Shown in pieces: positions 47,936 through 60,141 of a DNA stretch of 64,000 nucleotides. Below the pieces are notes generated by a model. It was not told where the DNA came from, did no database searches, and saw only the letters and a program-made list of their open reading frames with translations. How positions within the stretch are numbered: the first letter of the stretch is position 1; every line of letters starts with the position of its first letter. The position numbers and the translations under genes were made by a program. This DNA comes from Endomychus coccineus (Eukaryota > Arthropoda > Insecta > Coleoptera > Endomychidae), in NCBI GenBank assembly GCA_958510875.1, contig OY294070.1, positions 22,373,631 through 22,437,630 on the forward strand. The letters are read 5' to 3'.

Positions 47936-48479
47936 ATGAAAAATAGCTCGATTGTTACAATGGCAATAATAATATTGATAACATTTATAAATACTTATAT
48001 AATTATTGTTGTCACATATTGAACTAGGTAAAATACTTACGTTAAAGGGTAGGTGAATATTCCACCTGTAGACGTGATGTACTGTTGTATGATAATCGAC
48101 CTTGCCCCGGTAGTAGGAAATAACATACAGTAATAAAATATTCATAGACAGATAATTGATGCTAGAAGAAGTTATAGCATTTGTAGAATATTTATAGCTT
48201 TCCTTGCAAGTATCGCCATTTTGCGATGTACTTTATTCAGTCATGACACTCTTATACAAGCTTATTTACAGGTAAAAGCACTTTCCACCTACGGAACAGG
48301 TGCAACTCAATTTTTTACAAAAAACAGGTAAAGTTTTGTTACATTCTAATATTAATCACTTGTCACTCTCAAACTGGCCATGCGCCATTATTGGCGAAAG
48401 TTTCGTCTCCACTCTAAGTCTTTTTTTGGTACTTTGGCTACACGAAAGGGAAACTTATAATGTTCGAAGAACAGGTGTG

Positions 48480-50035
48480 AGCCGACAGTGGAATGTAGGG
48501 AGAGATGAGCATTCGCTGTTCGATAAAAAAATTAAGTTTGGTAAGAAGAAGTTCGATAGGTCTCGAACTTGACTGTGAAGGGGTGACTAGTTTAAGCTCG
48601 TCTAGTCCACCTATCTGAAATCTTTTGTGATGAACACCGACCACGGAAATATCTATAGAAAAGGGAGAGACCTCCCATCTTTCGACGATATTCTAGAAAG
48701 GTCAATGAACTCGGTAAGTGTGACGTCATCAATCAAACGAATAGCTCTCTTCTATATATAATCCAAGAGCTTCAACGTATGTTTGGAAGCCGAACTCCAA
48801 ACATGTAAATAGTACTCCAAGACATATCGAATCTGTGCTTTGTAGATAAGTTCCATGAGAGGGTGCTGTAGGTGGTGATCCCGAGCATTGTTATGGAAGA
48901 GTGCATAGGAATAGTTATACCTGACATCATCATATTAGGGATTGTGGGATCTGCCTTCCTGGAGAAGACGCAAGCTCGAGTTTTGGTAGCGTTAAACTCT
49001 ACTAGATTATCAGAACCCCATTTCAAAATCTTTGCCAGATCTTCATTAATTGCGTCAACCTGCCCCTGTTTCGCTCCTCTGGCTTCATTGGATGGTGTAG
49101 TGGCTCTAGATGAGATAGCGGTATGAAGTGTACAATCATCTTCAAAGCTGTGGAGGGACAGGCGATCACTTTCAGCAGATCGTTGATATGGAGCAGAAAC
49201 AAAGTTGGTGCCAAGACAGATCCCTGTGGAACACCAGCGTTGGTTGCCATTATATCGGAGGATCCTCCGTCAACCACCACATGGTGTGATCTATCTGAGG
49301 GAAAACTTAATAGTAAGCGACAAAGTTGAGTCGGCAAACCATATGACGGAAGATTCCCAAGAAGGCTTTGGTGCCAGACCCGATCAAATGCTTTGGAGAT
49401 ATCCAATGATACAGCTGGAGATTCCCCATGTTTTTCAATAGATCTCTGTTGACGAAAGCCATATTGCCGGTCATTCTCTATTTTGTAGCTCTCTAGGTAT
49501 TTGATGAGCTGGAGATTGATTGCTTTCTCCATCACTTTAGAGATCACAGATAATAGTGAAATGGGTCTATAATTATTAGGAAGGGTCTTCTTTCCTTTTT
49601 TTGGAATTGGTTGCACTCTAGCTGTCTTCCAGCTGGAAAGAAACGCACCAAGTTTGTATGAAAGCGTAAACCTTCAACCTGCAGAAAACTGATGTTAATC
49701 CAGGCGCACATTCCTTGAGAAAGACAGGTGGCATTCCGTCTGACCCCATAGACTTTTTGGTATTGAGATCAAGCAGAATGCGCCTAATTGTGCGCTGACG
49801 GAAGACAATTTCATGTATATGGCTATCGATGGCAGCAATATTAGAAGGGTCCTTCCCTTGTGGGTCCAAAGTTGAATTTGCTGCAAACATTCCAGCAAAA
49901 AGGTTGGCTTTTTCTTGTGGTATAGTAGCCAGTGTGCCATCATCTTTGGTTAGGGGACGGAATGAACTGGAAGTGAAATTCCTACAATTGTTTTGGCGAA
50001 AGTTCAAGACGAACGTAAGCCACTCGGGCATTCGA
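48480..50035 (-). mobile_element. LINE (Jockey/RTE-like) with decayed reverse transcriptase
   Basis: Minus-strand coding remains in three frames. 50031-49618: RRILLDLNTKKSMGSDGMPP and VFLKECAPGL (N-terminal reverse transcriptase). 49616-49023: NNYRPISLLSVISKVMEKAI, AVSLDISKAFDRVWHQSLLG (motif A), GVPQGSVLAPTLFLLHINDL (motif B); the YADD region is destroyed (frameshift to LKMIVHF). 49026-48772: KWGSDNLVEFNATKTRACVF and ITMLGITTYSTLSW (thumb). A second copy of its 3' region surrounds the IS630-type element at 22380-25135. Confidence 0.88.
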
Positions 50036-50330
50036 TAAGCTTTGATTTTATTTTGGCATTATATCCCTCTTTTGAAACGTTTATTGTTTCATTGCACATA
50101 TTTCTACCTCAGTTCAATTTCAATGCCTGTTATAATATTTTCTTGAATATCTTATCTTGTGTTATTCCTCATTTTGTAATTGGACTCGATGCCTGTTAAA
50201 TGGGTGTAATGTGAATAAATAAATAAATATTCGTCCTATCTAGGGAAGGGTAAGATTCACGAGTCACACTGTATATTTGAAATACTAACAAAAATGATTA
50301 AATGAAAGAACGATTACTTTTGTCTTTATA

Positions 50331-50550
50331 CCACTTTCAATAATAAAATGAAAACGTTTCTATAGTTTCAACACCGAAGCGCCATTACACAGATACAAAA
50401 TTATGAAGTTAACAATAAACAGTTTAAAGTATCAATAGGAACTCCTATTCCTATCATTTCCTAGTTATACTTGAACTTGTTTACTTCATAATATGGCATT
50501 TCGGTGTTGAAACTATAGTGACGTTTTCATGTTATTATTAAAAGTAACAT
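50331..50550. repeat. Short palindromic repeat
   Basis: The arm 50331-50421 (with TATAGTTTCAACACCGAA) is inverted at 50459-50550 (TTCGGTGTTGAAACTATA). The outer part of the left arm (ATGATTAAATGAAAGAACGA) recurs at about 21128, beside a Penelope-like fragment, so it may be PLE terminal sequence. Confidence 0.7.
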
Positions 50551-50559
50551 AGCTGCTTC

Positions 50560-52088
50560 TACCATCGATTTTTTTCAATAAAAAATATAAAAAATGCTTG
50601 AATAAATAAAAACACAAGTGATTTGTTTTTTTATGTGCGAGTATATTAAGAATCTACATCAAAACTTGACAAACCATCTATTTATCATTTAATGTCTATA
50701 TCTTTAAAAATTAATTTCACCAGGCAGATTTTATATTTATTAAATATACATAATGTAAGCTAATTCAATTGGAACTCATTAATTTGTCCTAATATAAAAC
50801 TGTTAATAATTTTTGAACAACTACTATGGCTAATACCTAGAAGAATATTGAATTAATGAAAACATTACAAATCTTATCAAGTACAACTCAAATCACAAAA
50901 GATTCACTAAGCTACTATGAGTTGATAGGCATTTTGACCTGCTAGGCGTCGATAAAACTCTAAGGAAACGTTGCATCTATTGTGAAAAAGGTATCTTTCC
51001 AAATAACTGTTAAAAAACCCCTTTAAAAATTAGTCGAAAAAGATAATATGAATTCATTGATTTCAATATTAACAATAATATTTGAAAAAATTATATGAAA
51101 CCAAAGGATAAAATATTTGGGAAAATTGTATCCGATGTGTTTAGAACAAGCGAAAACACCGAAGAGATGTTATATCTCTCACGAATTTATGGGTTTCGGG
51201 AAAAAAAGTACTGAACAAGAGGAAATTTGGAAATTGCACATAATAAAAGCATGAATAAGGTCTATAATATCAGACAAATGGTTAGTTAGCATCTTCAAAG
51301 TTGAAAATGACTGAAGAAGTGTATGTGACGTGAAAAAGTGATAAGCTGATGCCTATCGGACAAGTGGGGAAGGATTCTAGCAAAATATGTTCCAGCTGCT
51401 AGTAAGGGGTACTAGAAACGAATATTTGGAGAAGAACAGACTGTTGAGCTACCAACTAAAGATGAGTCTATGATTCCAATTCTTCATTTATTTAAATTTA
51501 GATTTTTATTTTATTTAACCTTAAAAAGAATCAAATACGTTTTCATTTCATTTTGTTTAAATCTAACTGGAACAAGTCCAAATTAAAAAAATCTAGCTCA
51601 TATGGTTTTTGTGATAATGCTTTTTGATGTTACCCCAACAACTTCATCCTTAATACATACAAGAAACATTAACGTCCTTTGTTTGAACGAAAACCCCAAA
51701 AATAGGTTCATGATTTTTCCAAAACTTATAAAATATGGTTTTTGCATTAAGGTCTTCAATTGTTGAATTTTGAAATTGTTACTGTTATTATTAATATGAA
51801 GCGAAACATTATGCAGTTCAACTAGGCTTATTTCTTCATAATTTTTATGAAATTTCATGTTCTAATTACAGTCCCTTTAGAAAATACAAACTTGCTAATG
51901 TCCAAAACGTTGTGAAATAATCAAGTGATCCTTCACACTAAGCTAAAAGATGGGACACACTGTAAAAAGGGTCATAGCTCTTAGAAGCTTCGTTCTGATC
52001 TTTTTGTAATTTAAGTTGTACTTGTTAAAATTTGCGATATTGTTCTCCATTCATGGATGTATTCTTTGCAATTCAATATCTGTCAGAG
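50560..52088. other. Intergenic region downstream of the eleven-finger gene
   Basis: No gene recognised. The minus-strand 86-codon frame 51598-51858 has no domain I know. Confidence 0.4.
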
Positions 52089-52089
52089 A

Positions 52090-52245
52090 GCCAAAAAAGT
52101 ATAGTATTCTACTTGCATATTATGGCTATTATTCATTTGGATGATTTACGACACTCGCCTGCGGCTCGTGCCGTAATCTTCATCCACGTGAATAATAGCC
52201 ACCATAATATGTTCGTTAAAGAATATACTATAGTTTGAGAATAGT
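52090..52245. repeat. Small palindromic MITE
   Basis: Arms CATATTATGGCTATTATTCA (52117) and, inverted, CATATTATGGTGGCTATTAT (from 52210 down) extend outward to AGTATAGTATTCT and inverted ACTATAGTATATTCT. The loop holds CTCGCCTGCGGCTCG. About 150 bp, no coding. Confidence 0.7.
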
Positions 52246-52402
52246 TACAGTTCCTATAGATATAAACAGAAAATCAGCTTGATATTTATATAAAATAAAA
52301 ATGACAATTGTGGTGTAATTCAGAAACATTTAATGAACACACCATGTAGGGACCAAACGATCTTAAAATTGGTGAGTTAGTTATACAGTGAAACAACCCA
52401 AT

Positions 52403-55400
52403 TCAAGTAACACTATGCGTTCGCCTAACATGTTTGCTCAAACTGCTACCTTGGTATGCTTTATAATCACAAAGTTTACAAGGATATATAACACTTCTCG
52501 TATGTATCGCATTTACATGATCCCTGAAACTATAAACATGATTGCTAGTGAAATCACAATATTCGCAACTGAAAATATTCTTAGCATGAAATTTATCAGA
52601 ATGTTCATCCAGAGATAAAATATCTCCCGTTATAAAATAACATGATTTACACGAAAATTCAGTGTCTGTAGAATGTTTGTCATTCATATGTTCATACATT
52701 GTGTCCAAAGTGATGGCACCGAAATCACATAACTCACAATTTTTCTTTATATGCTTGCTTTGCTGATGACTTTTCAAATAACCTTTACGCATAGCAGTAT
52801 AACTACAATATTCGCAAGGAAACACTTTCGCTTTCGTGTGCACTGTGTTTACATGTCTCTTTAATGTATTTTGAGCCGTTGATTTGTAATCACAAAACTT
52901 GCAATCATACATTTTTTCTTTTGTGTGTTTAGCGTTTATATGGTTTTTCAAATTGCTGGAAACTCTCGTTGAATATTCACAGAATGTACAATTAAATGTT
53001 ACATCTTTCGTGTGCATATTATTAACATGAATTTTTAAATGATTTTGTTGTGTAGCTGTGTACGAACAAAATTCACACTGATATGTTTTTTTCCTTGAAT
53101 GTTTACTGTTGATATGACGAGCTAAATTGGTGTGATGCATTGTCAAATAGTCGCATTCTTGACATAAGTACAATTTGGATTTGGTATGTTTTGTATTCAC
53201 GTGAGCCTTCAAGGAACTTGAAAGCGTTGACTTAAAATCACAATATTGACACAAATACACTTCGTTTTTCACATGTACACTTCTAATGTGAAGTCTTACC
53301 CGGTATTTCTGTTTGTGTTTGTAATCACAGTAGGGACATTCTGATGATGAGCTTTTCAATTTTGGTTTTTTCTTTCTATTTGTCTTGTGATCTTTGGGAG
53401 TCGGTATAGTATCTTCTGCAGAAACTTCATCTTTGAATGATGTTCTGTAATAAAAAAATTTGTTTATGTGTATTAATGTGAAAAAAAAATTTGTCTTCAA
53501 TTTTGTTTGCCCTGTTTTTTATTTTCACAGCACTGTATGTTTATTTGTTAACCCCATACTAGAGATTTAGTCATAAAAAAATTATTAAGCTTCAGATGGT
53601 ACATTATTCTAAAAAAATTTGGTATTATTGTTAAGAAATATATACACATTGGTATTCACTTGTGAATAATTTATTGGTAATAAATGAAAAAATAAATGTT
53701 TTAAAATCCTTATTGTATTTATGTTTGATGAAATTACTCCAATTATTAAAAAAATCGATAGTGGAAGCCATTAGTCCAATTATTGATTCAGATATTGCAA
53801 GCCTCTTATTTTAACAGTTTTTGAAATTAAATTATGAGCTTAAGGGTCCTTTTGCAAGGATATATAAAAATTATTAAATATAGCGTTTTGGTGGATTTTG
53901 CAATTAATTATGAGCTATGAAGAAATATTCAAAATTGAATTATTTAAATAATTTATTGTTGAATTAATCATATTTATAAACAAAATAAATAACACTGTTT
54001 TTACTATGTGATTTGATAGTAATAACAGTATTATTTATTTTGTTTATCAATGAAACCTATTTATTCAATAATTCATTTGGAGAAAGTAATAATTTTAATT
54101 AATACAGAGTATATATGAAGCATTGCAAAGCAAAGTTTTAATCTGTAATTTAAAAAATATGCAATAAATACTTTCAGAATGTAAAGTTATACTTTGCATA
54201 TTTATTAATTAATTTATTAACTTATTTTAAAGTATACACAGGCAAATGCCCATAACAAAAGACAAGTGCATTTTAATATGCTTAGCTTCACTTAGCTTGA
54301 GTTTGAATAAACAATATAATGTATTTAGGGAAATCGAATACTTGGGAATTTTCTTAAATTAATTTTCATATTGGCTAGATTTATTGTAATGATTTAATAA
54401 TAAGCTATAATAGTTCACACTGTGGATACACTATAACACTATAAATAAGAAATAATCATTCTCATCCAAAGTTTAAGTAATGAGAACCTTTCGGCTACCA
54501 AGCTACCATCATCAGTTTAGGCTAAATTAGAAATCAACAAAGTGCTTGTTTAAATACTATTTGGGACAGTGAATTTCAGGTGAATCAACTTGGCTATTAA
54601 GCACGTTCAAGAAGACATGTAAATCGAAATCTTTACTTATAATCGCGAAAATATCATCAGCATATACAGGATGTTCCAGTTTTTTCGTTCATAACTTCGG
54701 CAAACGATAGAACTTTCTAAAAATAATAGGGGTCTTTCATATAAAATTTTTCTCTAAATCACTTCGTTTTCGAGATACAGGGTGTGTTGAAATTGAAAAA
54801 AAAAGTTTTTTGCGAATATCTCCGGAACCGTTCATTTTACAGATAACAGCTTTTGTTAGCAATCTCTACCCATAGTAAGCTATGTTTTGTGAGATAAAAA
54901 TTTGTTTGTATCCATAATTGGTGAAGATTTTGAAAGGGTAGTGGTTGTTTTTGTCCCCAACTTCTAAACCACTGGAAAAAGTACGGTTTTGAGATGCCCA
55001 TTTGAACCGCCAATGTTTTTTCACAAAAAAGGTAGTCATGGTCGTAGCTCTAAAGTTGACCGTTTTCGAGAGAACTTTAAGTTTTTCTCGAAAAAGGTCA
55101 AGTTTGGAGCTTATGACCAAGAGTACCTTTTTTGTGTAGAAAATATTGGCGGTTCAAATGGGCATCTCAAAACCGTACTTTTCCCAGTGGCGTAGAAGTT
55201 GGGGAGAAAAACAACCACTACCCCTTCAAAATCTTCACCAATTCACCAAAAATTTATCGCACAAAACATAGCTCATTATGAGTAGAGATTGCTTACAAAA
55301 GTTGTTTTCTGTACGATGAACGGTTCCGGAGATATTCGCAAAAAACTAATTTTTTTTTTCAATTTCAACACCCTGTATCTCGAAAACGAAGTGATTTAGA

Positions 55401-58400
55401 GATAAATTTTATATGAAAGACCCCTAATATTTTCAGAATTTCTATCGTTTGTCGAAGTTATGAACGAAAAAATTGAAACACCCTGTATACAGGGCGAGTC
55501 AGTTTTTTGTAGACAAACTTCAACAGGAGATAGGACAGATGTTTTTAAGGAGAAAAGTTCCCATAAACATATGTCGTAGAAGGCTTCGTTTTCGAGATAC
55601 AGGGTGTTGAAATTGAAAAAAAAATTTCGTTTTTTGCGAATATCTCCGGAACCGTTTATCGTACAAGAAACAGCTTTTGTGAGCATTTTCTACTCATAGT
55701 AAGCTATGTTCTGTGCGATAAAAAAAATTCTTTTACTCTTAATTGGTGAAGATTTTGAAGGGGTAGTGGGTGTTTTTCTCCCCAAGTTCTACGCCACTGG
55801 GAAAAGTACATTTGACCATTTGAACCGCCAATGTTTTCTACACAAAAAAGGTACTCTTGGTTATAAGCTCTAAAGTTGACCGTTTTCGAGAAAAATCAAC
55901 TTTTATGTTGAAAAACATGGTCAATTCTTACTAGTTAAACAAAATTTATTCAAACGTTAGAACAAGTAACAAAACCAAAAAATTGACCATGTTTTTCAAC
56001 ATAAAAGTTGAATTTTCTTGAAAACGGTCAACTTTAGAGCTTATGACTAAGAGTACCTTTTTTGTGTAGAAAACATTGGCGGTTCGAGTGGTTGTCTCAA
56101 AACCGTACTTTTTTCAGTATCGTAGAAGTTGGGGAGAAAAACACCCACTACCCCTTCAAATTATGACTAAAAAAATTTTTTTTATCGCACAGAACATAGC
56201 TTACTATGAGTAGAAAATGCTTACAAAAGCTTTCTTTTGTACGATAAACGATTCCGGAGATATTCGCAATAACGAATTTTTTTTTTCAAATTAAACACCC
56301 TGTATCTCGAAAACGAAGCCTTCTACGACATATGTTAATAGGAACTTTTATTCTTAAAAACACTTGTTTTATCTCCTGTTGCAGTTTGTCTACAAAAAAC
56401 TGACTCACCCTGTATACCAAACTTTTGGAAACTGATTTAATTTTGATTTTAAGGAGGTTAAGGAGGATATTTCATTGCAATATTAGCAAATCATGATTGG
56501 ACCTATTATTACAAGTACTGTCAAGAAAATCAATTAATTTTTCTAAGGAATTTACCTACGCTGGATTCTTTCAAAATGAATCAAAGGATTTTCATAAATA
56601 AAATATATTTAATTATTATTGGCAGTATTAATGATATGATATTGATATTTATTATTAATGATATGATATTGATATTTATTATTAATGATATCATATACAT
56701 ATACACACATACATATACATACATATACAATAACAAGAATATTTCAATGGTTAGGCGCCTAAGTGCAGAACACTTGTATGCGCCACGATAACGTTTTTAA
56801 ATTTTTTTTTTTGATAATTACATAAGTAATATGATATAATGATATAATTAATATAATATAATATAAACTAAGTATTAACAAAATGAAAATAAAAACAATT
56901 CAATGGTGAGTATGAGTAATGTTCAGGAAGAATCGTTCAATATTACAGGATATAATATATATTTTGATTTTTTTTTAAGAACAGTGGTAATTTATTTATA
57001 TTTCTTATTTCCAATGGTAATAGATTGTATGTTTTTGGTACGAGATAATTAATGAATTCCAGATTTATATTTTTGTGACTTAGAGGAATTTTTAGATGTT
57101 TATTTGTTTTAATTCTTGTTTCATGTGCGTGGTTTACAAATATTTTAAGTTTTTTATTTTTATGGAAATAAACACATATTGAAATTATGTAAATAGTTCG
57201 TATAGAACATAGTTGGTCATTATACAGTAATTTGGAAGGGAATAATCTTCTCTTTTTTAAAATGATTCTTATAATAAAGTTTTGTATCACTTGTAAACAA
57301 TGTAAATTTTTTTAATATATTCATTTATTATAATGTGCTTATGTTTTGAAGTTTTCTTTTACCAAGATTTTGCCTGATATTATTAATAAAAAATATATAA
57401 TTTAGGATTAAACAAAAATTTCATGTATCATCTTATACATCCTTGATTGTTCCCTAAATAACATGAACAAAGACAACCGAATTGGAACAAGGAACCTATT
57501 CTGAATCATGCAAATAAAATCATATCAAATGATAATGATAAAGTAGTTTCAGTTTCTGCCTATACAATGTGCATATTCATTCAAATTAAAAAGTAAAAAA
57601 AATTATACTTAACATGATAATAAAATGTGAATCTGTGTCTTACACTTTTACATTTTACTATTACACCACATAGGTACATTGAGAATTTTTGTGATATTTA
57701 CGTTTAAAGAAATGTTATTTAGACATAAATAACAATGAAATGTTATATTGCCTAACCATCCAAGATGTAGGTATTAATTTGAAAGAATCATTTTCCCTCC
57801 ATTATATCAAGTCATGAAACAAAATTTTCAATATATTTTTAAATTTTAAATCAAGTGCTAACAATTTAATTACTATAAATTATATATTTCTCAATAAATT
57901 TCTTCAATTGAAATAAAAGTTTGAAAGATGAAACTAAATGGTATTACTTAGAACGTAATTTATATATCAAAAACAAAATAATGAATAATCAAATGTTCAA
58001 TAATGATTGAAAGAATGTAGATGGGAATATCAACATATCCAAGTAGTTACGTCCGTCCTATTCCCAAGTTTTTATAAAAACATAATTTTACTTCCATACT
58101 TACATGTCATTATTAATAGCCAATTCATCAGGTACTTCCACCTTAACTTCATGAATGTCTGCTTCTGCTTCTACTATAGAACCTTCAATGTTTTCTGTCT
58201 TGATAAATGAGTTCACGAATTCAAAGCATCCATCTTCTGCAATTTCAGGAGTTTGGTACTCGAGTATGTCTGATGTTATTTCCTCGTTTAACTTATCATT
58301 CTCAATAATTTGCCTATCAATTTCCTTTTCGATGTTTTCATGGAATATTATTGAGTTAACATGTGCCTCTTGATTTATACTCTCGGGATCTATATGAATT

Positions 58401-58408
58401 TGATCCAT
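52403..58408 (-). CDS. C2H2 zinc-finger protein with eleven fingers, 448 aa
   Basis: Likely sequence-specific transcription regulator; target unknown. Exon 1 is 58408-58104 (101 codons plus 2 nt), acidic, with IKTE and VKVE motifs of SUMO-site type. Exon 2 is 53444-52403; the phase-2 junction (AT|GTAAGT to ACAG|A) gives NND-I-TSFKDEV. After a lysine-rich patch (RKKKPKLKSSSS), eleven fingers run from residue 138 (CPYC) to the C-terminus, most with the YxC-x2-C-DY/F pattern and linkers such as HTKEKMYDC and HTKAKVFPC, resembling long-array insect fingers. Fingers eight to ten are less regular. The protein stops five residues after the last His pair region (THSVT). Without exon 1, a start at 53500 would lie inside the intron, so the spliced model is preferred. 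The 4.7-kb intron carries two palindromes and a LINE fragment. Confidence 0.9.
54470..54530 (-). repeat. Penelope-associated hairpin core
   Basis: Minus strand: CTGATGATGGTAGCTTGG then TAGCCGAAAGGTTCTC (54515-54482), the same core as at 11493. Isolated copy in the intron of the eleven-finger gene. Confidence 0.55.
54667..55485. repeat. Palindromic DNA element, 819 bp, first of an abutting pair
   Basis: Ends CAGGATGTTCCAGTTTTTTC and, inverted, CAGGGTGTTTCAATTTTTTC, with TA on both sides. The left arm (for example GAATATCTCCGGAACCGTTC at 54816, ACTGGAAAAAGTACGGTTTT at 54972) is inverted at 55320-55340 and 55165-55185. The centre is near 55085. No coding. It shares inner sequence with the next element. 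Confidence 0.9.
55490..56412. repeat. Palindromic DNA element, 923 bp, second of an abutting pair
   Basis: Ends CAGGGCGAGTCAGTTTTTTG and, inverted, CAGGGTGAGTCAGTTTTTTG; TA flanks both sides, and only TATA separates it from the previous element. The arms of about 450 bp face each other around 55950. The loop sequence AACAAAATTTATTCAAACGT also occurs, inverted, in the half-element at 26476-26971. No coding. Confidence 0.9.
56943..57300 (-). mobile_element. LINE 3' end fragment
   Basis: The 115-codon minus frame reads KIFVNHAHETRIKTNKHLKI, PLSHKNINLEFINYLVPKTY and NLLPLEIRNINKLPLF, the C-terminal tail of Jockey/CR1-type proteins (H-x-TR, then LP-x-EIR). An AT-rich ATAATATAATATA-like tail lies beyond its stop. 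In the intron of the eleven-finger gene. Confidence 0.75.
57301..58100. other. Remaining intron of the eleven-finger gene
   Basis: AT-rich, nothing recognised up to exon 1. Confidence 0.4.
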
Positions 58409-58884
58409 ATTAGTACTAACCTTCGCATTTATATTTGACTTTCTTAACTGTTTGATGCTAAATCAATCAGGTGCATGTGGATGAAAAAATTGAAATTATG
58501 TCGCATATTTCATTATTTATTATTTCACATTGATCTCCAAATATCAACAAACGGAAAACTGTAATGTAACTACCATAGAACTGTAATGGTAAATGGTATA
58601 TTGGAATCCAGTATTCACATATAAATAATGATGGTACCTCTATGGGTAACACCTCCAGGGAACATAAAAGAATATAAAGCTCAGGGAGAGGATCTTGAAA
58701 AAATATCCTACACTACATAAAATTGCGGACAAGTGGGGAAGTCGCTTGCTAGGAAGCCTCTCTAAATTATATATAAAAGTGCAATTTTCGCACCATCTAC
58801 TGAAGATATTATGAGCAAATAAATACATTATATGATCAAAATGTAATATTCAAATATTTTACTCCTATGGTGCAGCTGCAAACA

Positions 58885-59395
58885 TAGAGGAATGTAAATA
58901 GACTAAGCGACCCGTGAGCATAAAGATCTCTATGCCCGTGAGCCGATGATTTGAGTCAGTTCCCAGAAGGGCAGAACATAATTATCCCGTCCTCTCTGTC
59001 GCTCTCCCAGTGAATTGTGGTTATGGGAGGGGTAGACGCGCGCGCTTGTCCAGCTATTCTTGCATACATCATACTAGAGCCAAAGAGTTCTATATCGAAC
59101 TCTTTGACTAGAGCATTATGTTTATAGTGCCTTAATCCCTTAATCATACAACAGGCGGCAAGCCCGTGCAGCTACCCCTCTCCCTAGATATATTTTAGCT
59201 AGACCCCTACCGTGGCATCCATTCGTTAGAAGAGCGACGGGAAGAGGGGGAGTTGTGCGAGTCTGCTGCGTGGAGTATTCAAACCATTCGTGAGAAAAAC
59301 GACAGAGAGGACGAGAAAATTATTATCTTCTGTCCTGAGAACTGATTCAAATACGCTCACGGGACGCTTACTCTATTTATATATATCTCTATGAT
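58885..59395. repeat. Palindromic MITE, about 510 bp
   Basis: The left arm (CATAGAGGAATGTAAATAGA then CTAAGCGACCCGTGAGC, to GTCCTCTCTGTCG near 59002) is inverted in the right arm (from 59395: ATAGAGATATATATAAATAG, GTAAGCGTCCCGTGAGC, GTCCTCTCTGTCG near 59303). Arms of about 110 bp with indels. The middle has an additional small inverted repeat, AAAGAGTTCTATATCGAACT. No coding potential. Confidence 0.8.
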
Positions 59396-60141
59396 TCTAT
59401 CATGTACACCAACGAACTCGGATATCCGAGTTCGTTGATGTACACCGACACCGACCACAAGCCTCAACCACAACCAGCGAAGATAAAGATTAGCAAGTTT
59501 TCATAACTTTACTTTTCATCTATTCAATAAAAACTTAACCAAGTGTGGAAAATAAGTTAAATGCAGTCAGGAATTCACTATACTACTGAAATCATATAGA
59601 TAATAATGAGATATAAGCAAGAGTGGCAACAAATTCATCATTATTTTCGTTTTCACATTTAGAAACAGCTAAATAGAAGTCATAAAATTTAATGAAGAAA
59701 TTATATGGACAACTTTTGACATTATCAAACCAGAGAGTATGATACGTTTCTTTCTGTATCTGTAATCGATTTGTAAATTGTAATCCAAGTATTTTGATAG
59801 TTCTATAGACAAGCTGTGAAAATCTGGGACAGATTTTAATATCAATTTCCTCCGGTACTGTTTGTTGTATCTTGTGCAGTGGTTACTGTACTGGTTATGT
59901 CCTTGACACTTGTGTGAAACCTTTGTTTATTAATATTACTAATTACTGTAGCATAAGTGTTATTGATTTGTTTATATTAGTTTATGTAATCAATTGAACA
60001 TAGTTATCAATGTCAATGTCATGAAAAAGTTAATTAACCGCGTAAAACAATCGTGAATATTGAATGAAAGATGTGACGCCATACTGTAATCTTTCATTAA
60101 TTTATTATCGTGTTATCGGGTATGAGAACGAAAGTGGTTTA
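59396..60141. other. Upstream region of the Rca1-like gene
   Basis: Shared intergenic stretch between the minus-strand eleven-finger gene and the plus-strand Rca1-like gene. A 20-odd-bp hairpin at about 59410-59443 (AACGAACTCGGATATCCGAG) marks the edge of the preceding repeat. No promoter element can be assigned with confidence. Confidence 0.4.

Noticed and set aside
48300..48572. 90-codon plus frame
   Set aside because: Antisense to the LINE 3' region, no domain.
51598..51858. 86-codon minus frame
   Set aside because: No recognisable motif or splice partner; composition like intergenic DNA.
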